From NCBI RefSeq assembly GCF_001297015.1, contig NZ_LIGE01000047.1, forward strand, positions 62,001 through 126,000: a stretch of 64,000 nt of DNA, in the 5' to 3' direction. Numbering within the stretch: position 1 is the first letter of the stretch; the number at the start of each line of letters is the position of its first letter. The position numbers and the translations under genes are program-made. Below are positions 1-7,680 of the stretch, in pieces. Under the pieces are notes generated by a model. It did no database searches and was not told the origin of the DNA. It was given only the letters and a program-made list of their open reading frames with translations. This DNA comes from Pseudomonas sp. RIT-PI-r. Its GTDB lineage: Bacteria > Pseudomonadota > Gammaproteobacteria > Pseudomonadales > Pseudomonadaceae.

Positions 1-639
1 CGCGCCCAAGAAATTGCGAAAGGCATCGACACGCTCCCTGCTGCTCATCGGATTGCGCATGTTGAAACCACACTGCAACTGATCCTGCTGCCGATTGTTG
101 TTGTACTGGGTGAAGTGTGCGACCCAGGCATTCGGGCTGGTGATCGGTGGTTTCATGGCCTGGCAAACCGCTTCGGCCGGCGCAGTGTTTTTGTTGTCGC
201 CACAGCCGCGGTCGTTGCGATAGTCGGTCCAGGCATCATTGGGAAAGGCGCAATAGACGTGCACGGGTGTTTCCGGATCGCGGATCAGATCTCTTGGTGT
301 AATCAGATAGCCGTTTTGCGTACTCATGCCGGGGTCTTCATAGCTGATGCCGTCGGCACGCATATACGAAGCGGCGAACGTGCCCAGCTCCACGGCTTTC
401 GGGCTGGGATTCCACACATCCCATTTCTGCCCCTTGGCCGGATCGGCGCGGTGGGTGCCACGAACCAACAGTCCCGAACAGTCCGACGCGGGGTCCTGAC
501 CGCAACTGTCGACGGTTTTGTTGTACAGGCTTTCGACCTTCTTCAGCGTCTCGTCGCAAGATTCGGCACGGGCCCATGTCGCGTGCAACAGCAGCGGCAA
601 CATCAGCAATGGAGCGGTCCTGATCAGACGTTTTTTCAT
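1..639 (-). CDS. Halovibrin-like secreted protein (3' end cut by window edge)
   Basis: A minus-strand reading frame opens at ATG 639 and stays open for 213 codons to the window edge, so the C-terminus is missing. AAGGAG lies just upstream of the start. The first 26 residues are a clear Sec signal peptide ending in ARA. The mature part has cysteine pairs, the NKTVDSCG and DCSGLLVRGT stretches, and a WNPSPKAVELG block that resemble the halovibrin (HvnA/HvnC) family of secreted proteins from Vibrio and Pseudomonas, for which NAD-glycohydrolase or ADP-ribosyltransferase activity has been proposed. The family call is from memory of the motif pattern. It lies directly downstream of a paralogue on the same strand (32 bp gap), so the two are probably cotranscribed. 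Confidence 0.6.
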   Translation of the reverse strand, partial: MKKRLIRTAPLLMLPLLLHATWARAESCDETLKKVESLYNKTVDSCGQDPASDCSGLLVRGTHRADPAKGQKWDVWNPSPKAVELGTFAASYMRADGISYEDPGMSTQNGYLITPRDLIRDPETPVHVYCAFPNDAWTDYRNDRGCGDNKNTAPAEAVCQAMKPPITSPNAWVAHFTQYNNNRQQDQLQCGFNMRNPMSSRERVDAFRNFLGA

Positions 640-671
640 GGCTTGCATCTCCTTGATTAGCCAATACACAC

Positions 672-2393
672 TCAACGGGGAACGGGGTTGCAGCCGGCCG
701 CCCGGGTCTCGGCGTCCGATAACGCCGGCCGGAACGGCTCGAGATTCCACGGTGTCTTGTTGCGATAATTGGCCAGGACACAGCCCAATTGCTGACGCAT
801 GCTGCCGGCCGACGTTTCGTTATCGCGCCAATGGCTGTCCGCGCCCTTGAGGGCGAACAGTTGCGCATAGATCGCCTCGAGTTGCTCGTTGGGCAAGGCA
901 CGTCCCGCCGCCGTGGGCACGATGCTCAGGCTCCATTCCTCCTTGCGGGTGCCGGGGTCGAAACGATTGACCCAGTCGGCCGAGGCGATGTATTGCGGTG
1001 ACGCAGCCGCCACCGGATTGCACCCGGCCTTCGCCGCTTGCTGCGGGCTGACAGCAGGACGGAAGGGTTCCAGATTCCATTCGGTCTTGGCCGGATAGTT
1101 CTGCACCAGACAGGCCAGTTGCTGGCGCATGCTGCCCGCCGACTTTTCGTTGTCGCGCCATTGGCTGTCAGCCCCCCGCAGCGCCAGCAGTTCCTGATAG
1201 ACAGCATCCTGATTGCTGGCCTGAATCGCTTTGCCCTGGACGGTCGGCGTCACGCTGAGCGACCACTCGTTTTTCTTGCTGCCCGGGTCGTAGCGCTCGA
1301 TCCAGATGGCGTTGGCGATGTATCTCGAGGTCGGTGCATCCGGTGGCGGCCGGGTATCCCCCGTCACCGTCAGATCGATCGCCTGATCGGCGGCGACATA
1401 ACTGAAACGCTGTTCGGCAGGCTTGGTGAAATCCAGCCGCAGGATCGGCACGCTGTAGCCTTGCGCCTGAAGTTTTTTCTGAAAGTTGCGCGCACTGTTC
1501 AGGCCGTTCTCGGGCTTCGGTGGCGCCTGATCACCGCGGGTGGCGAAGTTCTGCGTGCTGTTGACGTTGTAGATGAAGGCGTCGATGTACTTCATGTTTT
1601 CGCTGCCATCGTTGGTTGCCGTGGCATTTTTCAACATGAACTCGTTGACCTGGGCGCTGAAGGCAAACGGGTCTTTGTTGGTCGTGTTTGGCCGCGACTC
1701 GTGCACCCGAATCATTGCGTTCCAGTCGCTGGGTTTTTCCGCGTTCCATGAGCATTGGCCGTACTGAATCGGCCCCTTCATCAACCCGGTGTATTTCTGC
1801 GTCCATTGCTCGGCCGTGCTGACCCCCGCCTCGGCGCAAGTGCCGTAGGCCAGTGCAGCATTGCGATTGTTCATCGTGCCCTGAGCCGCGCGCGGCGGTT
1901 CACGGCTGTCGAAGAAACCGCAGCCATACCATTTGCGCTCCGGTCCGGTACCGCCATCAAAGGCATAGATGCAGGTAAAGCCCTGTTCCTTGACCGGCAG
2001 ATTCAGCGCCGCCGCATCGGTGGGTGTACGCAGGATGAAGCCGGCCGGATGAATGAGAATGCGCGTGCTCAGATCCTTGCGGATCCACGAGTAGGAGGTC
2101 GCGCCAATCCTGATCGCGTAAGGACTGTAGTCCCACGGATTGAAAGGCCCGTCATTGACCATGCGTAGTGTCACACCGCTGCAATAGTAGAGACCGCGCG
2201 CGGCACCGGTATCGGGCTCCTGGCATGAGTCCTTGAGGGTGTTGTAGTTGTGATTGATACGCTTGAGTGTGTCCTGCGGATCGGCTTGCGACTGGGCGTG
2301 AACCGTGGAGAACAGCAAAGGCAGCGTGCAGGCCAGAGCAAACGATGAAGCCTTGCGCGACAGCACAGCGAAGACTGAGCGATCCTTGGTCAT
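672..2393 (-). CDS. Halovibrin-like secreted protein with two tandem DUF2599-type domains
   Basis: 573 residues with an N-terminal signal peptide ending near residue 33 (VHA-Q). Residues about 35-340 share the paralogue's layout: a Y-N-x-L-K-D-S-C opening, a YYCSGVTLR motif and a WDYSPYAI block, as in halovibrin-like proteins. Residues 356-465 and 466-573 are two copies of one roughly 108-residue module. Each contains YIA, EWSLS, GADS-WRDN, SAGSMRQQL, WNLEPFRP and AGCNPV blocks; by hand 63 of 106 aligned positions are identical. I take the module to be DUF2599, which occurs at the C-terminus of halovibrin-like proteins, usually once. AGGACGG lies upstream of the ATG. It is probably the first gene of a two-gene unit with the truncated paralogue. 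Its substrate is unknown. Confidence 0.65.
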   Translation of the reverse strand: MTKDRSVFAVLSRKASSFALACTLPLLFSTVHAQSQADPQDTLKRINHNYNTLKDSCQEPDTGAARGLYYCSGVTLRMVNDGPFNPWDYSPYAIRIGATSYSWIRKDLSTRILIHPAGFILRTPTDAAALNLPVKEQGFTCIYAFDGGTGPERKWYGCGFFDSREPPRAAQGTMNNRNAALAYGTCAEAGVSTAEQWTQKYTGLMKGPIQYGQCSWNAEKPSDWNAMIRVHESRPNTTNKDPFAFSAQVNEFMLKNATATNDGSENMKYIDAFIYNVNSTQNFATRGDQAPPKPENGLNSARNFQKKLQAQGYSVPILRLDFTKPAEQRFSYVAADQAIDLTVTGDTRPPPDAPTSRYIANAIWIERYDPGSKKNEWSLSVTPTVQGKAIQASNQDAVYQELLALRGADSQWRDNEKSAGSMRQQLACLVQNYPAKTEWNLEPFRPAVSPQQAAKAGCNPVAAASPQYIASADWVNRFDPGTRKEEWSLSIVPTAAGRALPNEQLEAIYAQLFALKGADSHWRDNETSAGSMRQQLGCVLANYRNKTPWNLEPFRPALSDAETRAAGCNPVPR

Positions 2394-2474
2394 GAGATAC
2401 CGTCCTGGTAAATCGGCCTGTTGGAGTGGCCGTAGAAGTGACTATAGAACACTGCCGGCAACTCGGATAAATCA

Positions 2475-2566
2475 CTGCAGGAGCTGTCGCAGGCTGCGAT
2501 CTTTTGATCTTGATTCAATCGCTAAAAAGCCGAGTCAAAGATCGCAGCCTGCGGCAGGTCCTACAG
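2475..2566. repeat. REP-type palindromic element, family A
   Basis: Two inverted arms carry the core GATCGCAGCCTGCGGCAG and its complement, separated by about 35 bp. It lies between the halovibrin pair and the bufferin operon. The same core recurs at least six more times in this window. This matches the REP/REPIN class of non-autonomous palindromes of fluorescent pseudomonads. Confidence 0.9.
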
Positions 2567-2686
2567 GGGGTTTGCATTATCTGGAAAAAATTGCTGTGGG
2601 CTGTAACGCATCGTCGACTGGTTTCTCTAGAGGGGTAAGCAAGCGCAAATCGCTTGTAAAAACCCTGACAAGACTGGAGAAACATC

Positions 2687-2989
2687 ATGACTGCTACCAC
2701 TCGTACCCTGTCCGCCACCGCCCTGGTTCTGGCCCTCGGTTCTGCCCTGAGCATGGCCGCCGTCTCCACCGCCCACGCTGCCGACGACATGGAAAAATGC
2801 TTCGGCGTGGCCATGAAAGGTCATAACGATTGCGCTGCAGGCGCAGGTACTACCTGTGCCGGCACGGCGAAAATGGACTACCAGGCCAACGCCTGGAAAC
2901 TCGTCCCGAAAGGCACCTGTGCTACCACCGAAAGCAAGACCTCGCCGACCGGCTTCGGTCAGATGGAAGCGTTCAAAGCCAAGTCCTGA
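2687..2989 (+). CDS. bufA: BufA-type bufferin precursor (DUF2282), copper-binding periplasmic peptide
   Basis: 100 residues: a Sec signal peptide (about 1-31, ending TAHA) and a short core with four cysteines at 38, 49, 57 and 78. The motifs KCFGVAMKG, CAGTAKMDYQ and WKLVPKGTC are typical of DUF2282. In characterised bufferins (Caulobacter and relatives) the partner MNIO enzyme converts some cysteines to thiooxazoles and the product binds copper in the periplasm. The start is preceded by CTGGAGAA. The three following genes overlap head to tail, so this is the first gene of a bufABCD operon. The upstream region holds TGTAACG at 2602-2608, which could be part of an ECF sigma promoter as known for other bufferin operons; I could not fix a matching -10 box. 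Confidence 0.88.
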   Translation: MTATTRTLSATALVLALGSALSMAAVSTAHAADDMEKCFGVAMKGHNDCAAGAGTTCAGTAKMDYQANAWKLVPKGTCATTESKTSPTGFGQMEAFKAKS

Positions 2990-3014
2990 TCCGCGATCTG
3001 CCTGAGTGACGATC

Positions 3015-3902
3015 ATGTTCACAACACAACAAACTCCTCTACCCGGCACCCAGGCAGCCCTCACAGAACTCCCGCCGCGTGCCGGGCTGGGGCTCAAGAC
3101 CGGGCATTTTCGTGAAGTGCTCGGTTTGCAACCGGACCTCGGCTTCTTCGAGGTCCACGCCGAAAACTACATGGTCGACGGCGGCCCGTTTCATCATTTT
3201 CTGGGTTTGATTCGCCAGCAGTATCCGCTGTCGCTGCACGGTGTCGGGTTGTCCATCGGCGCTGAAGGGCCGCTGGATAAAGACCATCTCAAGCGTCTTG
3301 CCGAGCTGAACCGGCGCTATCAACCCCAGTCCTTTTCCGAACATCTGGCCTGGTCCAGCCATGGCCCGGTGTTTCTCAATGATCTGCTGCCACTGGCCTA
3401 CGACATGCCGACCCTGAACCGCGTCTGCGCGCATATCGATCAAGTGCAGGACTGCCTGCAACGGCCCATGCTATTGGAGAATCCGGCGACTTATCTGGCG
3501 TTTCAGCGCTCGACCATCGATGAGCCGGAATTCATCGCCGAGGTCATTCGCCGAAGTGGCTGTGGCCTGTTACTCGACGTGAACAATGTCTACGTTTCGT
3601 GCATCAATCATCAGCGCGCTCCGCTGGCCTATCTCGACGCACTGCCGTTGCACCGGGTGGGCGAGATTCATCTGGCCGGGTTTGCCGAAGATTCCGACAA
3701 CCCGGGTGAGCGCTTGCTGATTGACGATCACGGCGCAGCGATCGATGACGCGGTGTGGGATTTATACCGGCAAGTGCTCGAACGCATTGGCCCGGTAGCC
3801 ACGCTGATCGAACGTGACAATCAAGTGCCAGCGTTCAATGTGTTGCTGGCCGAAGCACAGCAGGCCGATGATTTTTTGCTGCAAGCGAGGGGGCGCGCAT
3901 GA
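3015..3902 (+). CDS. bufB: BufB, MNIO-family (DUF692) peptide-modifying oxidase
   Basis: 295 residues from ATG 3015; a GTG at 3006 is an in-frame alternative and neither has a strong Shine-Dalgarno site. Acidic, His and Asn residues typical of MNIO (DUF692, TIM-barrel) metal ligands are visible in FEVHAENYM, SLHGVGLS, LLENPATY, LLDVNNVYVS, EIHLAGF, DDHG and LIERDN. Enzymes of this family use a multinuclear iron centre and O2 to modify cysteines in a precursor peptide; the substrate here is inferred to be the adjacent BufA. Its stop overlaps the next start by 4 bp (ATGA), implying translational coupling. Confidence 0.9.
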   Translation: MFTTQQTPLPGTQAALTELPPRAGLGLKTGHFREVLGLQPDLGFFEVHAENYMVDGGPFHHFLGLIRQQYPLSLHGVGLSIGAEGPLDKDHLKRLAELNRRYQPQSFSEHLAWSSHGPVFLNDLLPLAYDMPTLNRVCAHIDQVQDCLQRPMLLENPATYLAFQRSTIDEPEFIAEVIRRSGCGLLLDVNNVYVSCINHQRAPLAYLDALPLHRVGEIHLAGFAEDSDNPGERLLIDDHGAAIDDAVWDLYRQVLERIGPVATLIERDNQVPAFNVLLAEAQQADDFLLQARGRA

Positions 3903-4657
3903 GCACGCACAGCGCTTTCGCTGCCGCGCTCATCGACACGCGACTAACCTGTCCAGAGGGCTTGTGCAGTGCCAGCGGCGCCGATCCGGCCAGGCGTTTC
4001 GCGGTGTATCGCAACAACGTGCAAAGCTCGCTGATCAACGCATTGGCCGACAGTTATCCAGTGGTCAGGCAATTGGTCGGCGAGGAGTTCTTTCGGGCGA
4101 TGGCGGCCGTTTTCGTTCAGGCCCAACCGCCGCAAAGTCCGCTGATGAGCCGTTACGGCGAAGATTTCGCTGACTTCACTGCCGCGTTCGAACCGGCGTC
4201 CAGTGTGCCCTATCTGGCCGATGTCGCGCGCCTTGAGCGTTTGCGCACCTGTGCTTATCACGCGGCCGATGCGCTTGCGGTGCGGCCGGAAGAAATCACT
4301 GCCGCATTCGCCAATCCGCACTCCCTGAGCGCACTGACCGTCAAGCTGCATCCGTCGCTGCATCTGCTCGACTCGCCCTGGCCGACGGTGGCGATCTGGG
4401 CAGCACATCAACGGCAAGCAACGCTCGCGGGCCTCGACTTGCAGCAAGCACAGCACGCGCTGGTGCTGCGCAACCATCTCGACGTCGAAGTGTTTGTCAT
4501 CGAACCCGGCGCCAGCGCGTTTATCCGCCATCTCATCGATGACCAGCCATTACTGGCGGCAGTTGCACACAGCCCTCCCTTCGATCTTGCACAAACCCTC
4601 GGCTTGTTGATCGCGCACAACGTCATCACCCACTTGAGCTACAAGGAACTGCCATGA
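3899..4657 (+). CDS. bufC: BufC, DUF2063-type partner of the MNIO enzyme
   Basis: 252 residues. The N-terminal about 95 residues (FAAALIDTRL, RFAVYRNNV, ALADSYPVV, GEEFFRAMA) match the DUF2063/HvfC-BufC N-terminal domain. In bufferin and HvfABC systems this protein is thought to bind the precursor or assist the MNIO enzyme. The remaining part is a less conserved alpha/beta region. It overlaps bufB and the following DoxX gene by 4 bp each (ATGA), so the three should be made together. Cytoplasmic; no signal peptide or membrane segment seen. Confidence 0.87.
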   Translation: MSTHSAFAAALIDTRLTCPEGLCSASGADPARRFAVYRNNVQSSLINALADSYPVVRQLVGEEFFRAMAAVFVQAQPPQSPLMSRYGEDFADFTAAFEPASSVPYLADVARLERLRTCAYHAADALAVRPEEITAAFANPHSLSALTVKLHPSLHLLDSPWPTVAIWAAHQRQATLAGLDLQQAQHALVLRNHLDVEVFVIEPGASAFIRHLIDDQPLLAAVAHSPPFDLAQTLGLLIAHNVITHLSYKELP

Positions 4658-5130
4658 GCAACCTCATCACCCGCGCCATCGCGCTGCTGGAAAAAATCCC
4701 CCACAGCCTGATCGCCTTCATCGCACGGTTTTCGATTGCTGCGGTGTTCTGGAAGTCCGGGCAGACCAAGATCGAAGGGTTGGCCATCGACCTGATCGAC
4801 AGCACCTTTGAATTAGGCTGGCCACGACTGGCCGACTCGACGATTCCGCTGTTCAAGAGCGAATACCCTGTGCCGCTGTTGTCGCCAGAGATTGCTGCGC
4901 ACATGGCCGCATTCGCCGAGCACTTCTTTCCGGTGTTGATCCTGATCGGTTTCGCCACACGGTTTTCTGCGTTGGCATTGCTGGGTATGACCCTGACGAT
5001 TCAACTGTTTGTGTACCCGGATGCGTATCCGACTCACGGCACCTGGGCGGCGATATTGCTGTACCTGATGGCGAGCGGGCCTGGGAAGCTGTCGATCGAT
5101 CATCTGATTGCCAGACACCACAACCGCTGA
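4654..5130 (+). CDS. DoxX-family membrane protein of the bufferin operon (BufD-like)
   Basis: 158 residues with four hydrophobic segments (about 14-34, 82-100, 103-125, 128-147) and the DoxX N-terminal pattern IARFSIAAVFWKSGQTKIEG. DoxX-type proteins often close bufferin operons. A role in redox chemistry or handling of the bufferin or metal at the inner membrane is inferred only from this linkage. The ATGA overlap with bufC places it in the same transcript. The next gene (LysR) is convergent, 67 bp away, with no obvious terminator in the gap. Confidence 0.85.
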   Translation: MSNLITRAIALLEKIPHSLIAFIARFSIAAVFWKSGQTKIEGLAIDLIDSTFELGWPRLADSTIPLFKSEYPVPLLSPEIAAHMAAFAEHFFPVLILIGFATRFSALALLGMTLTIQLFVYPDAYPTHGTWAAILLYLMASGPGKLSIDHLIARHHNR

Positions 5131-5197
5131 TATTCCTCTAGCAGGCTTCGACAGCTCCAGGGAATGGGTTGGAAGGGAACGGGATAGCAGGGGATGG

Positions 5198-6112
5198 TCA
5201 GCGCTGGAGACGATCCAGCGCCTCTCCACTGCGCTTGAACCAGCCGATCAGATAGTCCGCCAGCACCTGCGTACGTTTGGGCAGCCCTCCCTGATACGGA
5301 TGCACCAGGTACATCGGCATGCGTCGGGTCTGAAAATCGCGCAGCAGCCATTTCAATCGCCCGTCCGCCAATTCCGCTTGCAGCAGGTACGAAGGCAATC
5401 GAGCGATGCCGGCGCCGGACAGCGCAGCTTTTTTGAGCAGGCTGTAATGGTTGCTGGCGAACGGCCCGGACACCCGCACCCGCAACAATTCGTGCTGCAG
5501 GTGATATAGCCACTCTTCGCGCCCGCTGTAGTGGCTGTTGAGCAAGCAACGGTGTTCGGCCAGTGCCTGCGGCATCGTCGGCTCACCGAAACGCTCAAGA
5601 TAAGCCGGGCTGGCGCAGGTCATTTCCTGCCAGGCCAGCAGGGGCTTGGCCACCAGCCGCTGATCATTGGCGACCTCGGAACGAATCGCCAGATCAAAAC
5701 CATCCCGCGACAGGTCGCGATAACTGTTGTTCAGTTCCAGCTCGATCTGCACCTCGGGGTATTTCTGCGAGAACTCCAGCAGCAAGCCGTCAAAGAAGGT
5801 TTCCCCCAACGACACCGGAACCGTCATACGCACGGGACCGGCCATATCGTCCTTCAAACGCGCCAATGCCTGACGCGCCTTTTCGACCTGGACTACCAGC
5901 GCCTGGGCCTGCGGCAACAACGCCGCGCCCGCGGCGGTCAGGCTCAAACGCCGGGTGGTCCGTTGCAACAACACCACAGAAAACTGCGCTTCGAGCTGGC
6001 TGATGCGCTTGGACAACTGGCCCTTGCTACAGCCCAATTGCTGCGCCGCCAGGGTGAAACTGCCAGCCTCGATCAGCACGGCAAACGCCGCCAGATCATC
6101 CATCTCGCTCAT
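5198..6112 (-). CDS. LysR-family transcriptional regulator
   Basis: 304 residues from ATG 6112 (MSEMDDLAAF); an upstream in-frame ATG at 6175 would run into the divergent promoter region and is not preferred. Residues about 1-62 form the LysR winged HTH (AAQQLGCSKGQLSKRISQLE). The rest has the substrate-binding fold common to aminoacid- or aldehyde-responsive LysR members. It is divergent from the SDR gene with 104 bp between starts, the usual layout for a LysR protein controlling its neighbour. The shared region contains TGCC-N14-GGCA around 6136-6160, a possible operator. The effector is unknown. Confidence 0.9.
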   Translation of the reverse strand: MSEMDDLAAFAVLIEAGSFTLAAQQLGCSKGQLSKRISQLEAQFSVVLLQRTTRRLSLTAAGAALLPQAQALVVQVEKARQALARLKDDMAGPVRMTVPVSLGETFFDGLLLEFSQKYPEVQIELELNNSYRDLSRDGFDLAIRSEVANDQRLVAKPLLAWQEMTCASPAYLERFGEPTMPQALAEHRCLLNSHYSGREEWLYHLQHELLRVRVSGPFASNHYSLLKKAALSGAGIARLPSYLLQAELADGRLKWLLRDFQTRRMPMYLVHPYQGGLPKRTQVLADYLIGWFKRSGEALDRLQR

Positions 6113-6216
6113 GGATTGTTTCCATTTGAAAACCAAAGGTTGCCTATTAGTGCGCTTATTGGCAGAAAAAACCACTCTAGACTGAAACCTCGTTCAATCA
6201 CTTGAGGCACAGCACG

Positions 6217-6816
6217 ATGAAAATTCTGTTGATAGGCGCTGGCGGCACCATCGGTTCGGCCGTGGACAAAGAACTGGCGCAACGCCACGAAGTCATTCGT
6301 ATTGGCCGCAATAGCGGTGACTTGCAGGTGGATATCAGCGACAGCACCTCGATTCGCAAGCTGTTCGAAAAAACCGGCAAGTTCGATGCACTGGTCTGCG
6401 CCGCGGGCAACGTGACCTTTGCCTCGCTGGATGAAATGACTGAAGACAGCTTTGCCCTCGGTCTCAAGGACAAACTGATGGGCCAGGTCAATCTGCTGCT
6501 GATCGGCCGTGAATTCGCCAACGACGGCGCCTCGTTCACCTTCACCACTGGCGTACTCAGCCACGATCCGATTCGCAGTGGCGCATCGGCAGCGCTGGTC
6601 AACGGCGCACTCGACAGTTTTGTCCGCGCGGCCGCCATCGAACTGCCACGCGGCCTGCGGGTGAACTCGGTCAGCCCTACCGTGTTGCTGGAAGCGATGG
6701 GTAAATATGCGCCGTACTTCCGTGGCTACAAGCCAGTTGCCGCGGCAGATGTGGCGTTGGCCTACGCGAAAAGTGTCGAAGGCTTGCAGACAGGTCAGAC
6801 GTTTCACGTCGGTTAA
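6217..6816 (+). CDS. Short-chain dehydrogenase/reductase lacking the usual YxxxK pair
   Basis: 199 residues from ATG 6217, with GAGG 10 bp upstream; a TTG at 6202 is less likely. The N-terminus (MKILLIGAGGTIGSAV) is a Rossmann nucleotide-binding loop, followed by the CAAGNV strand and a FTTGVLS strand with the SDR Ser region. Where classical SDRs have Tyr-x-x-x-Lys before the A-L helix, this protein reads AALVNGAL, so both catalytic residues appear replaced (Ala and Asn). The C-terminal RVNSVSPTVL is the normal SDR PG-loop region. It may be a binding or reduced-activity member. Probably regulated by the divergent LysR gene. Confidence 0.85.
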   Translation: MKILLIGAGGTIGSAVDKELAQRHEVIRIGRNSGDLQVDISDSTSIRKLFEKTGKFDALVCAAGNVTFASLDEMTEDSFALGLKDKLMGQVNLLLIGREFANDGASFTFTTGVLSHDPIRSGASAALVNGALDSFVRAAAIELPRGLRVNSVSPTVLLEAMGKYAPYFRGYKPVAAADVALAYAKSVEGLQTGQTFHVG

Positions 6817-6820
6817 GATC

Positions 6821-6876
6821 AAAAGATCGCAGCCTGCGGCAGCTCCTGCAGGAGAATGTCGAGGCGGCGATCTTTT
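6821..6876. repeat. REP-type palindrome, family A, short form
   Basis: The core GATCGCAGCCTGCGGCAG at the left and a degraded complementary arm (GGCGGCGATCTTTT) at the right. It begins 5 bp after the SDR stop codon and may act as that gene's transcription end. Confidence 0.8.
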
Positions 6877-6929
6877 GCATTTGCCTGACAGGCTGCGTAA
6901 CGTGGCGGCACTTGTCTGGAGAGCCGAAG

Positions 6930-7583
6930 ATGCGTGTTGCCCGTTCGTTAGCCGTTGTTGCCCTGCTGCCGTTGTTTGCCGCCTGCCAGTTGTTCGATGG
7001 CCAGCGAGAAAGTGCCTCGCACGTCGGGCAGACGCGGATGCAAGGGCAGCTGACCGCCGCCGACGGCAAACTGGTGTTCCAGCCGTGTCAGGATCAGCGC
7101 CAACTGGTGGTCAATGACATCGGCGGCACCAGCGTCCTGCAAGAAGCCGCCACTCTGGCCGACGAGCAAGGCAAACTGTTTGCCGATGTTCGCGGCAAAG
7201 TCTCGGGCGATCGACTCGATCTGACTCAGTTGTACCGCGTCGAACGCTCCGGCACAGCCTGCGACGACCCCAATTTCAAACTGCTGATCCTGCGCGCTGC
7301 CGGCCATGGCCCGGAATGGAACGTCAAGGTCAGCGGCAAAGGCATGGTCATTGACCGCGAAGGCCAGCCACCACTCGCCGTACCTTATGTTGAAGAACAA
7401 CTGGGCGACGGCCGCTTCAACCTCAGCAGCGAGGCCAACAACCAGCGCATCGAATTGTGGGTCGCGCCGCAACGCTGCGTCGACAGCAGCACCGGCAGCG
7501 TGCAGCACATGAGCGCCGAGTTGCGCATCGACGGCCAGGTGCAGCGCGGTTGCGGGTATTTCGGCGGATCGCGCAACGACTGA
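6930..7583 (+). CDS. Uncharacterised outer-membrane-type lipoprotein (COG3650-like)
   Basis: 217 residues from ATG 6930 (GGAGAGCC upstream); an upstream in-frame start at 6912 is rejected because the signal peptide begins at MRVARSL. The lipobox FAAC puts the lipidated cysteine at about residue 20. The mature part is beta-rich and has two halves: one with a P-C-x-D region and YRVERSGTAC, the second with a WNVKVSGKGM strand followed by a cysteine pair near the C-terminus (APQRC, QRGCGYF). The layout resembles COG3650/NlpE-like lipoproteins. No defined function. It sits between a REP element and the FAD oxidoreductase gene. Confidence 0.8.
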   Translation: MRVARSLAVVALLPLFAACQLFDGQRESASHVGQTRMQGQLTAADGKLVFQPCQDQRQLVVNDIGGTSVLQEAATLADEQGKLFADVRGKVSGDRLDLTQLYRVERSGTACDDPNFKLLILRAAGHGPEWNVKVSGKGMVIDREGQPPLAVPYVEEQLGDGRFNLSSEANNQRIELWVAPQRCVDSSTGSVQHMSAELRIDGQVQRGCGYFGGSRND

Positions 7584-7680
7584 GCGTTTTAGCCTCACCG
7601 GATCCGGCCTTTGCGGCTTATAATCGCCGCCTTCAAACGCCTTGGCGCAGTTGTGCGCCCCGCGAACCCGGATCCTCGCC

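Noticed and set aside
2602..2640. Definite ECF sigma promoter for the bufferin operon
   Set aside because: TGTAACG is suggestive, but no matching -10 at a fixed spacing could be shown, so it is noted only in the bufA entry.
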